In this document: positions 1 to 8,525 of the stretch, one piece after another
How the letters are laid out: every line of letters begins with the position of its first letter
Numbering within the stretch: position 1 is the stretch's first letter
DNA from: an uncultured Peptoniphilus sp.
GTDB taxonomy: Bacteria; Bacillota; Clostridia; Tissierellales; Peptoniphilaceae
Length of the DNA: 64,000 nt
Direction: 5' to 3'
Assembly: GCA_902489255.1 (NCBI GenBank)
Contig: CABTZF010000002.1
Coordinates: forward strand, 15,137 to 79,136
The notes under the pieces: model-generated
Told to the model about the DNA's origin: nothing
Database searches by the model: none
What the model saw: only the letters and a program-made list of their open reading frames with translations
Position numbers and translations under genes: made by a program

Positions 1-1
1 A

Positions 2-259
2 AATAAAACCGTTGATGTTCTTTTCTTATCAGAACTTCCTGCAAAAGAATTTGTTTATTTGAATGAAGGACTAGCTTTTATTGAAGATATTGGAGCTCCG
101 AAGGAAGAAGGATTTTCAGTTGCAATCAAAAAAGGAAATACAACACTCTTAGAAGAAGTAACAAAAATAGTTAGCGAATTAAAAGATTCAGGCAAAGTTG
201 ATACTTGGCTTGATGAGAATATAGAACTTTCTCATCAAGAAGTTGAAAAAGGTAAATAA
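2..259 (+). CDS. Amino-acid ABC transporter substrate-binding protein, C-terminal part
   Basis: The reading frame is open from the first bases of the window, so only the last 85 residues of a longer protein are present. The segment reads like the end of a family 3 (polar amino acid) extracellular solute-binding protein: a GAPKEEGFSVAIKKGN stretch, a helix with LLEEVTKIVSELKDSGKVDTW, and a short charged tail. It is followed by a terminator and then by a matching permease and ATPase, which is the usual binding protein-permease-ATPase order. The lipoprotein signal and ligand pocket lie outside the window, so the amino acid carried cannot be judged. Confidence 0.8.
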   Translation, partial: NKTVDVLFLSELPAKEFVYLNEGLAFIEDIGAPKEEGFSVAIKKGNTTLLEEVTKIVSELKDSGKVDTWLDENIELSHQEVEKGK

Positions 260-260
260 A

Positions 261-291
261 AAATTCCCTACTATGTAGGGATTTTTTTTGT
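261..291 (+). terminator. Terminator after the binding-protein gene
   Basis: A hairpin with arms CCCTAC and GTAGGG around a TAT loop is followed by a run of eight T. It lies inside the ABC operon, so it probably makes the binding protein more abundant than the membrane components through partial read-through. Confidence 0.8.
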
Positions 292-299
292 TAAGAAGT

Positions 300-351
300 A
301 AGATTCTCATGTTCTTTTCCTAGGTAGGATATTTACGAAAAGAGAATTCTT
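300..351 (+). promoter_or_regulatory. Intercistronic hairpin upstream of permease gene
   Basis: Bases 300-308 can pair with 342-351 (nine pairs, one bulge) and 315-319 with 337-341, giving one long hairpin in the gap before the permease ribosome binding site. No T-run follows, so it is not an intrinsic terminator. It may stabilise or process the mRNA; this is inferred from pairing only. Confidence 0.3.
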
Positions 352-385
352 ATTTGCAAGTAACAGCTAATTTTTTGGAGGTATT

Positions 386-1063
386 ATGAATTTTTTAAAT
401 TCACAAATTAAATTTATAAAAACATTTTTGCCGGCATATATTAAAGGAGCACAAACAACAGTAGAGCTTTCTCTTTTTGGAGTTATTTTTGGTTTAACCT
501 TCGGCATTATTCTTGCTCTTATGAAAATATCTAAAAACAAACTTTTAAAATTTTTAGCAAGTGCTTATATTGAAGTTGTTAGGGGAACTCCAATGCTGGT
601 GCAAATAATGATTGTGTATTTTGGACTAAAAAAAATAATTCCGGATTCATTATTATATTTAAAGGCTCCCATGCTTTTGTGTGCCTTATCAATTTCTTTA
701 AATTCCGCAGCTTATGTTGCTGAAATAATAAGAAGCGGTATTAATTCTGTGGATAAAGGACAAATGGAAGCTGCAAGATCCTTGGGTCTTACAAAATCTC
801 AAGCAATGAGAAAAATAATTTTACCTCAAGCAGTTAAAAATATTCTTCCTGCTTTGGTAAATGAATTTATAACCCTTATAAAAGAATCATCAATCGTTTA
901 TACGGTTGGAGTTGCAGAACTTATGTATTCCGGAAAATCTATTGCATCTGCAACCTACCAAGCAGTTAGACCATTTGTGTATACAGCAATTATTTACTTT
1001 ATTATGACTTATTCACTTTCAAAAGCCTTAGCTTTATTGGAGAGGAGATTGTCAAATGATTAG
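386..1063 (+). CDS. Amino-acid ABC transporter permease (HisM/GlnP family)
   Basis: A 225-residue integral membrane protein of the polar amino acid uptake family, which forms the transmembrane channel of an ABC importer. Hydrophobic segments run from about residue 20 to the C-terminus. The characteristic permease loop [22 protein letters not shown], which docks on the ATPase, lies at about residues 132-153, with the family ESS(I/L)VY segment after it. The start has a good TTGGAGG site. The 3' end overlaps the ATPase gene by eight bases, so the two are translationally coupled. The substrate is a polar or charged amino acid by family, not resolvable further. Confidence 0.93.
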   Translation: MNFLNSQIKFIKTFLPAYIKGAQTTVELSLFGVIFGLTFGIILALMKISKNKLLKFLASAYIEVVRGTPMLVQIMIVYFGLKKIIPDSLLYLKAPMLLCALSISLNSAAYVAEIIRSGINSVDKGQMEAARSLGLTKSQAMRKIILPQAVKNILPALVNEFITLIKESSIVYTVGVAELMYSGKSIASATYQAVRPFVYTAIIYFIMTYSLSKALALLERRLSND

Positions 1064-1778
1064 AATAGAAAATTTGAAAAAATCATTCGGAAATTTAGAA
1101 GTATTAAAGGGAATTAATGAAGAAGTTAAGGAAGGAGAAGTTCTTGTAATTATTGGACCTTCAGGAAGTGGGAAATCAACTTTTTTAAGATGTTTAAATC
1201 TTTTAGAAGAGCCGACTTCCGGCAAAATATTTTTTGACGGTAAAAATATTACTGATAAGAATATCAACATAAATAAAGTTCGTGAAGAAATGGGTATGGT
1301 ATTTCAATCCTTTAATTTATTTAACAATCTAAATATTATAGATAATATTACTTTGGCACCAAGGCTTGTAAAAAACATTGGCGAGGAAAAAGCAAAAAGC
1401 AAAGCTTTAGACCTGCTAAAAAGAGTAGGTTTATTGGATAAAAAAGATTCATACCCAAGTGCACTTTCAGGCGGACAAAAGCAAAGAATTGCCATAGCAA
1501 GAGCTTTAGCCATGAATCCTAAAGTGATGTTATTTGATGAACCCACATCAGCTCTTGATCCGGAAATGGTTGGAGAAGTTTTAGATTTAATGAAATCTCT
1601 TGCCAAGGACGGAATGACAATGGTAGTTGTAACTCATGAAATGGGATTTGCAAGAGAAGTTGCAAGTAGGGTAATATTTATGGATGATGGATATATTGTT
1701 GAAAAGGGACAACCTAAGGATATTTTTTTAAATCCAAAAGAAGAGAGAACAAAGTCTTTCTTAGCAAAAGTTCTCTAG
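1056..1778 (+). CDS. Amino-acid ABC transporter ATP-binding protein (GlnQ family)
   Basis: A 240-residue ABC ATPase that powers the importer with the preceding permease. Visible motifs are Walker [10 protein letters not shown] (about residues 34-42), the Q-loop MVFQSFNLF, the signature LSGGQKQR, Walker [15 protein letters not shown] and the switch histidine in VVTHEMGFA. Length and motif spacing are standard for the glutamine/histidine uptake subfamily. It begins inside the end of the permease gene (ATGATTAG overlap) and ends just before a terminator, so it is the last gene of the operon. Confidence 0.95.
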   Translation: MIRIENLKKSFGNLEVLKGINEEVKEGEVLVIIGPSGSGKSTFLRCLNLLEEPTSGKIFFDGKNITDKNININKVREEMGMVFQSFNLFNNLNIIDNITLAPRLVKNIGEEKAKSKALDLLKRVGLLDKKDSYPSALSGGQKQRIAIARALAMNPKVMLFDEPTSALDPEMVGEVLDLMKSLAKDGMTMVVVTHEMGFAREVASRVIFMDDGYIVEKGQPKDIFLNPKEERTKSFLAKVL

Positions 1779-1783
1779 TTTAA

Positions 1784-1815
1784 ATGCTTCAAATATTTTT
1801 ATTTGAGGCATTTTT
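1784..1815 (+). terminator. Terminator of the ABC operon
   Basis: An 11-base stem (ATGCTTCAAAT with ATTTGAGGCAT, one G-T pair) closed by a short T-rich loop and followed by a T-run. Confidence 0.85.
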
Positions 1816-1880
1816 AATATGTTAAAATACATAGATAATTTTTTATTAATTGATAAAATATAAGTAAGTATGGTGATTTT

Positions 1881-2858
1881 ATGATTTTAAAAATATTTAT
1901 TTTAGTCCTAATTATTTTATTAGTTCCACAAATTTATTTTTTATTTAAAAATGGACAAAAGGAAAGAAATATTTCAGAAGTATTTATAAAAGGAGAAGAT
2001 TTTTCTTTTTTGGGATCTGATAATTTATTTATTCATGGAAAAATTTACAAGGTTTCAAATCCTAAGGCGATTGTGCAGATAATTCATGGAGCTTTAGAAC
2101 ATAAGGAGAGGTACGTAGAAATTATTAGATTTTTAAATAATAATGGATATAGTGCTGTAATATGTGATAATAGGGGCCATGGCGAATCCACTAATGAAAG
2201 ATATCCTTTTGGGCATTTTAATAATCTTTCGGAAATAATCGAAGATCAAATTTTTATTAATAATTATATAAGAATGCATAGTCAAAAAAATATTTATATG
2301 CTGGGGCATTCTTTGGGGTCTATGTTTGCCAGGGTTTTTTTACAGGAAAATGATTTTAGAATACAAAAATTAGTTTTAACAGGGACGGTTAGCTATAATC
2401 CACTTGTTTATTTAGGAATTTTTATTGGTAACATTATTAATTTTTATGGGGGACCTTATGGGAAATCAAAAATCTTAAACAAATTATATGAAGGAAATAG
2501 GTCAGAAGATTGGCTTTCCTATAATAAGGAAAATTTGAAAGAAGTGAAAAATGATCCCTACATGCTTCCTAATTTTACAAACAAAGGCGCCTTAACTGTT
2601 TTTAACACCATGAAAGAATTAAAAAATTATGGGAAATACAAGTGTAAAAATAAGAATTTAAAAATATTATCAATTACAGGAATAGATGACGAAGTTGTGG
2701 GTGGAAAGAGGGGCATTTTAGATACAGTTAGAACTTTAAAAAAAATAGGCTACAAAAATATAGAATATAAAATTATACCTAAAATGAAACATGAGGTTTT
2801 AAGAGAAAATAATAAGGAAAAAGTATTTAATTTAATTCTTGAATTTTTTGAAGGATAA
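1881..2858 (+). CDS. Alpha/beta hydrolase, serine aminopeptidase S33 / monoacylglycerol lipase-like
   Basis: A 325-residue protein with a hydrophobic N-terminal segment (residues 1-23, probable membrane anchor), then an alpha/beta-hydrolase fold. The oxyanion-hole HGALEH is at 69-74, DNRGHGES at 96-103, and the nucleophile elbow GHSLGS at 142-147 with Ser144. A likely catalytic Asp lies in the ITGIDDEVVGG region and the His in KMKHEVLRE near the C-terminus, completing the triad. The fold resembles PldB/monoglyceride lipase proteins, which act on lipid esters, but the substrate is unknown. The gene stands alone between two transcription units; the start follows a GGTGATTTT site. Confidence 0.8.
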   Translation: MILKIFILVLIILLVPQIYFLFKNGQKERNISEVFIKGEDFSFLGSDNLFIHGKIYKVSNPKAIVQIIHGALEHKERYVEIIRFLNNNGYSAVICDNRGHGESTNERYPFGHFNNLSEIIEDQIFINNYIRMHSQKNIYMLGHSLGSMFARVFLQENDFRIQKLVLTGTVSYNPLVYLGIFIGNIINFYGGPYGKSKILNKLYEGNRSEDWLSYNKENLKEVKNDPYMLPNFTNKGALTVFNTMKELKNYGKYKCKNKNLKILSITGIDDEVVGGKRGILDTVRTLKKIGYKNIEYKIIPKMKHEVLRENNKEKVFNLILEFFEG

Positions 2859-2878
2859 GAATTATTCGGGCTATAAAT

Positions 2879-2907
2879 TTGATAATATGAACTTTTAATG
2901 CTATAAT
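2879..2907 (+). promoter_or_regulatory. Sigma-A type promoter for metG
   Basis: TTGATA, 17 bases, then TATAAT: a near-consensus vegetative promoter. It predicts a start near 2914 and a leader of about 64 bases before metG. Confidence 0.75.
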
Positions 2908-2942
2908 AATCATCTAGAATAGAGTACTTATTTATATCATTG

Positions 2943-2964
2943 CGACCGACAGGTCGAATTTTTT
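2943..2964 (+). terminator. Hairpin with T-run in the metG leader (possible attenuator)
   Basis: CGACC-GACA-GGTCG hairpin followed by AATTTTTTC, placed just before the GGAGGG site of metG and downstream of its promoter. It could terminate a fraction of transcripts. The leader is far too short for a T-box. Confidence 0.5.
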
Positions 2965-2977
2965 CTATGGAGGGATT

Positions 2978-4957
2978 ATGAAAAAGAATTTTTACTTAAC
3001 GACACCAATATATTATCCCAGCGACAATTTGCATATAGGACATACTTATTGTACAGTTGCGGCTGACTGTATAAAGAGATTTAAAGAATTGCAAGGTTTT
3101 AATGTTTTTTTCACTACAGGAACAGATGAACATGGACAAAAAATTGCAAATAAGGCTCTTGAAGCCGGAATGGAACCAAAAGAATATGTTGATAAAATTG
3201 TTGCAAACATAAAAAAATTATGGGAAAGTTTGGATATAAAATATGATGCATTTATACGTTCAACAGATCCTCAACATGAAAAGGATGTTCAAGATTTATT
3301 CCAAAAATTATATGACAAGGGAGACATTTATAAGGGAGAATATGAAGGATATTATTGTACCCCCTGTGAAGCATTTTGGACAGAAGCTCAATTAGGAGAT
3401 GGCCATACTTGCCCTGATTGCGGAAGACCGACAGAGCTTACAAAAGAAGAATCATATTTTTTCAGACTTTCAAAATATAAGGACAGACTTCTTGAACTAT
3501 TAAGAAATAATGAAGAATTTACAGAGCCTGCTTTTAGAAAAAATGAATTAATAAAGAATTTTATAGAAAGTGATGAGGGATTAGAAGATTTATCTGTATC
3601 ACGTTCATCTTTAACCTGGGGAGTAAAAGTACCTTTTGATGAAAAACATGTTATTTATGTTTGGATAGATGCTCTTCTTTGTTATCTTTCTGCCATAGAA
3701 TTCGGAACAAATAAAGAAAAATTTAATGAATTTTGGCCTGCTGATGTTCATTTAGTAGGTAAAGAAATTTTTAGGTTCCATGCTTTAATTTGGCCGGCAC
3801 TTTTAATGGCACTTGATATGCCGCTTCCGAAAAAAATATTCGGTCATGGTTGGATATTATTTGATAATGACAAGATGAGCAAATCAAAAGGCAATGTTAT
3901 TTATCCGGAACCAATAATAAAACTTTATGGAGTAGATGCTTTAAAATATTTTTTACTGCGTGAATTTTCTTTTGGAAGCGACGGATCATTTACCAAAGAA
4001 AAATTTATGCAAAGGTTAAATTCGGACCTTGCCAATGATTTGGGGAATCTCCTGTCAAGAACTGTTTCAATGATATTAAAATATAATGATGGAGTAATTG
4101 TAAAAACAAAATCAGTGGAAGATGTTGATAAAGAGTTAGAAGAAATGGCTATTTCTGTTAAGGGAAAAGTTGAAGAAGCCATGGAACATTTTCACTTTAA
4201 TAATGCTATTGAAGAAATTTGGAAATTAATCAGAAGATCTAATAAATATGTAGATGAAACAACACCTTGGCTATTGGCAAAAGAAGCAAATAAAAAAGAT
4301 AGATTAAATACAGTTTTATATAATTTGGCAGAAGCCCTAAGAATTGTTTCTATATTAATAAATCCATTTATCGCCAATACATCAAAAGAAATCAGAAGGC
4401 AACTTGGTCTTGATGATAAAATTGATTGGGAAAAATCCGGACAATGGGGACTTTTAAAAGATTCGACTAAGGTTCAAAAGGGCGAAATAATCTTCCCAAG
4501 GCTGGATATAAAAGAAGAAATTGAAAAATTGGATGAAGAAAATAAAAAACTGATGGCAGCTAGGGTAATTCAAAAGAAAACAGATGAAAAAATGACAGAC
4601 TCAAAAGAAGATAAGGAAGAAACTTTTAAGAAAGAAATAGACCTTGATGATTTTGATAAATTAGATATAAGACTTGCTTTAGTAGAATCAGTTGAAGATC
4701 ATCCAAATGCAGACAAATTATATCTTCTTCATTTAAAAATAGGTAATAGCAGAAGAGTTATCGTTTCAAATATTAAAGATAAATATACTAAAGAAGAATT
4801 AACAGGTAAGAAAATTTTGGTTTTATGCAACTTAAAGCCCAAAAAATTCAGAGGGATTGAATCAAAAGGAATGCTATTGGCAGCAGAGGATGAAAATGGA
4901 AAAATGTCTATAGCCTCAACTCTTGCCGATATACTTGATGGAGCAAAAATATGTTAG
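2978..4957 (+). CDS. metG: Methionyl-tRNA synthetase
   Basis: Charges tRNA-Met with methionine in the cytoplasm. The 659-residue protein has the class I signature HIGH at 19-22 and KMSKS at 299-303. Between them is a zinc-binding knuckle with CTPC and CPDC pairs (about residues 127-148). An anticodon-binding helical domain follows, and a C-terminal EMAP/Trbp111-type tRNA-binding domain (from about residue 555, with HPNADKLYLL and LKPKKFRGIESKGMLLAA) completes the long bacterial form. It has its own promoter and leads a metG-tatD-rnmV-rsmA operon, an order common in Firmicutes. Confidence 0.97.
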   Translation: MKKNFYLTTPIYYPSDNLHIGHTYCTVAADCIKRFKELQGFNVFFTTGTDEHGQKIANKALEAGMEPKEYVDKIVANIKKLWESLDIKYDAFIRSTDPQHEKDVQDLFQKLYDKGDIYKGEYEGYYCTPCEAFWTEAQLGDGHTCPDCGRPTELTKEESYFFRLSKYKDRLLELLRNNEEFTEPAFRKNELIKNFIESDEGLEDLSVSRSSLTWGVKVPFDEKHVIYVWIDALLCYLSAIEFGTNKEKFNEFWPADVHLVGKEIFRFHALIWPALLMALDMPLPKKIFGHGWILFDNDKMSKSKGNVIYPEPIIKLYGVDALKYFLLREFSFGSDGSFTKEKFMQRLNSDLANDLGNLLSRTVSMILKYNDGVIVKTKSVEDVDKELEEMAISVKGKVEEAMEHFHFNNAIEEIWKLIRRSNKYVDETTPWLLAKEANKKDRLNTVLYNLAEALRIVSILINPFIANTSKEIRRQLGLDDKIDWEKSGQWGLLKDSTKVQKGEIIFPRLDIKEEIEKLDEENKKLMAARVIQKKTDEKMTDSKEDKEETFKKEIDLDDFDKLDIRLALVESVEDHPNADKLYLLHLKIGNSRRVIVSNIKDKYTKEELTGKKILVLCNLKPKKFRGIESKGMLLAAEDENGKMSIASTLADILDGAKIC

Positions 4958-4967
4958 AGGTGTTAAT

Positions 4968-5735
4968 TTGATAGATTCACACGCACATCTTGATGATGAA
5001 GCTTTTGATAATGACAGAGATATGGTCATTAATGACCTATATGAAAATGGAATAGATTTTATAGTTAATGTTGCTTGTGATTTAAAATCATCGGAAATGG
5101 CAGTAGACCTTTCAAAAGTATATGAAAATATTTATGCGACAGTTGGAGTGCATCCCCATGATGCAAAGACCTATGATGATCAGCTGGAAAAAAAATTGAT
5201 TGACCTTTCAAAGGCTAAAAAAGTTGTTGCAGTTGGGGAAATAGGACTTGATTATTATTATGATAATTCACCAAGAGACATACAAATAGAAGTTTTTAAA
5301 AGACAGTTAAGGCTTGCTTCTTATTTGGGTAAAAATGTAGTAGTTCATTCAAGAGAAGCATCACAAGATACCTTTGATATTTTAAAAGATGCTCATGAAA
5401 AATATGATTTTACTGCAGTTATTCATTGTTATTCACAATCTGTGGAAATGTTAAGGGAATATTTAAAACTTGGAGATTATATTTCACTTGGCGGAGCGGT
5501 AACATTTAAAAATTCTAAAAATCCTAAGGAAGTTGCAAAAGTTGTACCATTAGATAAACTTTTATTGGAAACTGATTGCCCTTATATGACCCCGGTTCCC
5601 TACAGAGGTAAAAGAAATGAACCGAAATATGTAAATTTAGTAGCAGAATATATAGCAAAAATAAGAGGAATTTCCAAGTCAGACCTTGTTAAAAATACGG
5701 ATGCAAATACAAAGAGGTTTTATAAAATATGTTAA
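4968..5735 (+). CDS. tatD: TatD family metal-dependent DNase
   Basis: A metal-dependent hydrolase of the TatD family, with 3'-5' exonuclease or deoxyribonuclease activity in studied members. Metal ligands are visible: the N-terminal DSHAHLD, the GEIGLDYY glutamate, HSREA, HCYS, and the ETDCPYMTP aspartate. I place the start at the TTG of LIDSHAH because a GAGGTG site sits five bases before it; an ATG 45 bases upstream would lie inside metG and add residues foreign to the family. The last seven bases overlap the RNase M5 gene. Confidence 0.92.
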   Translation: MIDSHAHLDDEAFDNDRDMVINDLYENGIDFIVNVACDLKSSEMAVDLSKVYENIYATVGVHPHDAKTYDDQLEKKLIDLSKAKKVVAVGEIGLDYYYDNSPRDIQIEVFKRQLRLASYLGKNVVVHSREASQDTFDILKDAHEKYDFTAVIHCYSQSVEMLREYLKLGDYISLGGAVTFKNSKNPKEVAKVVPLDKLLLETDCPYMTPVPYRGKRNEPKYVNLVAEYIAKIRGISKSDLVKNTDANTKRFYKIC

Positions 5736-6286
5736 CTCACATAGATGAGATAATCATAGTTGAAGGAAAAGATGATGTAGCAGCAGTTAAAAGAGCTTGT
5801 GATTGTGAGATTATTACAACACATGGATTTGGTTACGGATATAAATTAATTAGAACTTTAAAAGAATTGTCAAAAAGGAAGGGAATAATCATATTTACGG
5901 ATTCTGACTATATGGGTTCTCAAATAAGAAAAGATTTGGCAAAACACCTTCCTGAGGCAAAGCACGCTTATCTGCCACAAAATAAATCTATTAAAAATGG
6001 TGATGTTGGGGTTGAAAATGCAAGTCCTGAAGATATTTTTGAAGCTTTAAAAAATGCAAGAGCTGTCTTAAATAAAAAAACAGAAGAATTTACTATAAAA
6101 GACCTAAGACAAGCACATCTTATTGATTTTGAAAATTCCGAGAATAGAAGAAAACAGCTTTGCGATATTCTTTCTATTGGATATGGAAATGGGAAAAGTT
6201 TATTAAATAAACTTAACTCTTATGGAATAAGTCGTAAAGAATTTAATGATGCGATTAATGAGGTGAATAATGGAAAGACTCTTTAA
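5729..6286 (+). CDS. rnmV: Ribonuclease M5
   Basis: A 185-residue TOPRIM-domain endonuclease that matures 5S rRNA in low-GC Gram-positive bacteria. The TOPRIM glutamate is in IIIVEGKDD (residues 8-16) and the DxD in IIFTDSDYMG (about 53-62); ASPEDIFEAL matches the family. It overlaps tatD at its start and rsmA at its end, the conserved rnmV-rsmA pairing of Firmicutes that links 5S maturation with 16S methylation. No 5S gene lies in this window. Confidence 0.92.
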   Translation: MLTHIDEIIIVEGKDDVAAVKRACDCEIITTHGFGYGYKLIRTLKELSKRKGIIIFTDSDYMGSQIRKDLAKHLPEAKHAYLPQNKSIKNGDVGVENASPEDIFEALKNARAVLNKKTEEFTIKDLRQAHLIDFENSENRRKQLCDILSIGYGNGKSLLNKLNSYGISRKEFNDAINEVNNGKTL

Positions 6287-7139
6287 GCCTAAAAGAGTTT
6301 CAGAAATCTTAAATAAATATAATTTCAGATTTTCAAAAACCTTAGGGCAAAATTTTTTGATAGATGGAAATATTGTTAGAAAAATTGTTGCCAGTGCAGA
6401 CATTAAAGAAGTTGACAATGTTTTGGAAATAGGTCCGGGCATTGGAACATTAACAGAAGAATTAGCTTTTAGAGCAAAAAAAGTCCTTACAATTGAAATT
6501 GATAAAAGACTTGAGGGACTTTTAGCAGAAACCTTACCTTATGAGAATGTAAAAGTTATATTTGAAGATTTTTTAAAAATAGATTTAAGGGATCTGATAA
6601 ATCAGGAATTTCATAATGAAAAGTTTAAGGTAGTTGCAAATCTGCCATATTACATTACAACACCCATTATCGAAAAATTAATTATGGCAGGAGATAAGCT
6701 TGAAAGTCTTACAATAATGGTTCAAAAAGAGGTTGCAAACAGATTTACAGCAAAACCGTCAACAAAAGATTATGGGTCTTTATCAGTTTTTATTCAGTTT
6801 TTTTGTAAAGCTTCCTATGAATTTACAGTTCCAAAAAATGTTTTTATGCCTAAGCCGAATGTGGACAGTGCAGTTGTTAAATTAGAAATAAAAGATGACT
6901 TGCCGTTAATAGATAGAGAAGAATTTTTTAAATTAGTCAGGGCAACTTTTTCTAAAAGGCGTAAGACTCTTGTAAATTCATTAACAAAGTCTAAATTAAA
7001 AATTGAAAAGGAAGTTGTATTGAAGGCTTTAGCTGGAGCAGGAATTTCTGAAAACGCAAGGGCGGAATCCCTAAGCATAGAAGATTTTTTAGTTCTTTAT
7101 ATGAATATTCAAAAGTTTGGAGGATTATTATATGAATGA
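6270..7139 (+). CDS. rsmA: 16S rRNA (A1518/A1519) dimethyltransferase
   Basis: KsgA-family SAM-dependent enzyme that dimethylates two adjacent adenines near the 3' end of 16S rRNA during small-subunit assembly. The 289 residues show LGQNFLID near the N-terminus, the SAM-binding loop LEIGPGIGTLTEEL, and the catalytic VANLPYYITTPI (NLPY-type) motif, then a C-terminal helical domain. It overlaps rnmV by 17 bases and the next regulator gene by eight. Confidence 0.96.
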   Translation: MERLFKPKRVSEILNKYNFRFSKTLGQNFLIDGNIVRKIVASADIKEVDNVLEIGPGIGTLTEELAFRAKKVLTIEIDKRLEGLLAETLPYENVKVIFEDFLKIDLRDLINQEFHNEKFKVVANLPYYITTPIIEKLIMAGDKLESLTIMVQKEVANRFTAKPSTKDYGSLSVFIQFFCKASYEFTVPKNVFMPKPNVDSAVVKLEIKDDLPLIDREEFFKLVRATFSKRRKTLVNSLTKSKLKIEKEVVLKALAGAGISENARAESLSIEDFLVLYMNIQKFGGLLYE

Positions 7140-7491
7140 TAAATTGATGGCTGATTTAGATAAGAATTTTGTAGCGGATGTCAGAAATTTTATTAATGAT
7201 CAAGATTTATTAGATTTCATTTCGCAAATTTTTAAGGCCCTGTCTGATCCTACAAGATTAAAAATTATTTATGCCTTGAGCAAAAAGGATCTTTGTGTAT
7301 CTGATATTTGTGAGCTTTTGTCAATGAGTCAATCATCCATATCACACCAATTAGCACTTTTAAGGCACCAACAACTTATAAAGGTAAACAGGGTTGGAAG
7401 AATGGCAATTTATTCACTTGATGATGGACATGTATTGTCAATATTTGCTCAAGGGAAAAATCATGCGGAACATAAGAAGTCAAAAAATTGA
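7132..7491 (+). CDS. ArsR/SmtB family metal-sensing repressor (CzrA-like alpha5 site)
   Basis: A winged-helix ArsR-family regulator of 119 residues. The start is the ATG preceded by GGAGG at 7119-7123; an earlier in-frame ATG has no site. The DNA-reading region is DICELLSMSQSSISHQLALLR. The alpha3 motif is DLCVSD, keeping only one cysteine of the ELCVCD sensor. The C-terminus carries D-x-H-x10-H-x2-H (in DDGHVLS through NHAEH), the exact alpha5 zinc/cobalt ligand set of CzrA and SmtB. Family knowledge predicts a repressor released by Zn(II) or Co(II). It is coupled to rsmA and followed by a glutaredoxin gene; the controlled efflux gene is not visible. Confidence 0.88.
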   Translation: MNDKLMADLDKNFVADVRNFINDQDLLDFISQIFKALSDPTRLKIIYALSKKDLCVSDICELLSMSQSSISHQLALLRHQQLIKVNRVGRMAIYSLDDGHVLSIFAQGKNHAEHKKSKN

Positions 7492-7552
7492 TTAATATAT
7501 ATAACAATGGGTAATATAAATGTATGAATATGAGATAATAAGGAGGAAAATT

Positions 7553-7783
7553 ATGAGCAAAGTTACAGTTTATACTTCAAGCACATGCCCTTACTGCCAA
7601 ATGGCAAAAGAATATTTAAAGGAAAGAGAAATTCCTTTCGATGAAAAGAATGTTCAAACTGACAAAGATGCCAGAAATGAATTAATGGCAATGGGATATA
7701 CAGGAGTTCCTGTTATATGTGTTGATGAAGAACAAATCGTTGGTTTTGATAAGAATAAACTTGATGAATTGTTAAATAAATAA
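7553..7783 (+). CDS. Glutaredoxin family protein (NrdH/Grx-like)
   Basis: A 76-residue thioredoxin-fold protein. The redox centre CPYC is at residues 12-15 (SSTCPYCQMAK), with the cis-proline segment TGVPVICVDEE and the GFDKNKL tail. The start is the ATG after AGGAGG, giving MSKVTVYTS; an upstream in-frame ATG would add residues outside the fold. Such proteins reduce disulfides, for example as donor for ribonucleotide reductase. No reductase gene is adjacent, so the partner is unknown. Confidence 0.9.
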   Translation: MSKVTVYTSSTCPYCQMAKEYLKEREIPFDEKNVQTDKDARNELMAMGYTGVPVICVDEEQIVGFDKNKLDELLNK

Positions 7784-7803
7784 TTTGTTGTTAGCGGATT
7801 ACA

Positions 7804-7838
7804 ATGGAGTTACTGGTATTGGTAACTCCGTTAATTTT
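7804..7838 (+). terminator. Probable terminator after glutaredoxin gene
   Basis: Perfect arms GGAGTTAC and GTAACTCC with an eight-base loop. The downstream T-rich stretch is weak (GTTAATTTT). The next 180 bases to the XRE gene hold no other feature I can support. Confidence 0.5.
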
Positions 7839-8018
7839 GAATAAGTAAGAGGCAAACTATTATAAATAAAAAATATATTGAAGAAAATAAGTTCTCCTAT
7901 TTCAATGAATAGAAGAAGTAAAAATGAACCTTTTGAAATATCTATAGATTTTAATTAGAAAATATATTATTATATAAAATAGTTGCCTAATAATTAATTT
8001 AATAATGGGGGAAGATAA

Positions 8019-8219
8019 ATGTTAAAAAATAATATATTGGAAATTAGAAAGAAACAGGGGATAACTCAAAAACAAATAGCAAGTGCAGTTAATACCACTC
8101 CTCAATTTATTTCTAAGTTGGAACTTGGTATTTCAAATCCTTCTCTAACAAAAGCTTTTCAGATAGCTAAATTTTTAGAATGTGGTGTTGAAGAACTTTA
8201 TTCTCTAGAAGATGAATAA
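8019..8219 (+). CDS. Small XRE family helix-turn-helix regulator
   Basis: A 66-residue protein that is almost only a Cro/C1-type helix-turn-helix: IRKKQGITQKQIASAVNTTPQFISKLELGISNPSLTKAFQIAKFL fits the five-helix fold, with a short acidic tail. A GGGGGA site precedes the ATG. Similar solitary regulators occur in mobile elements and in host genomes; the target is unknown. It lies between the metG operon and a convergent polysaccharide deacetylase gene, at the start of the accessory region. Confidence 0.85.
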   Translation: MLKNNILEIRKKQGITQKQIASAVNTTPQFISKLELGISNPSLTKAFQIAKFLECGVEELYSLEDE

Positions 8220-8245
8220 AAATAAAATTATTAATATTATGCAAG

Positions 8246-8277
8246 AAAGCCGTGAGTTTAAAAACTTGCGGCTTTTT
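8246..8277 (+). terminator. Terminator after XRE gene
   Basis: Stem AAAGCCG...CGGCTTT with extra pairing between AGTTT and AAACT inside, followed by a T-run. Confidence 0.8.
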
Positions 8278-8330
8278 GATGCTTATATTTAAAAAAGATT
8301 ATATTTAGTGGAGAATTATTATAAGTAAAA

Positions 8331-8355
8331 TAGTGCATAGTTAGGCTATGCACTA
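8331..8355. repeat. Perfect 10-bp inverted repeat between convergent genes
   Basis: Arms TAGTGCATAG and CTATGCACTA around TTAGG, in the 306-base gap between the XRE gene and the deacetylase gene. On the minus strand a weak TTTT follows, so it may be the deacetylase terminator, but it could also be a protein-binding palindrome. The rest of the gap shows nothing coding. Confidence 0.6.
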
Positions 8356-8525
8356 AGGTTTTAAAGGGTTTAATTTTATGCAAGATACTGCTAAATTAAG
8401 GACTTAAAATTCACGGATAAAAATATATGGTTTTTGTAAAATGTGAAGCATAATATGCTACTTGCTATTTTGCAATAAATATTAATTATTTTTTTAAGTA
8501 GGATGGAAATAATTTGTAAAATTAT

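Noticed and set aside
2859..2977. T-box riboswitch before metG
   Set aside because: The leader is about 64 bases, lacking the specifier loop and T-box sequence.
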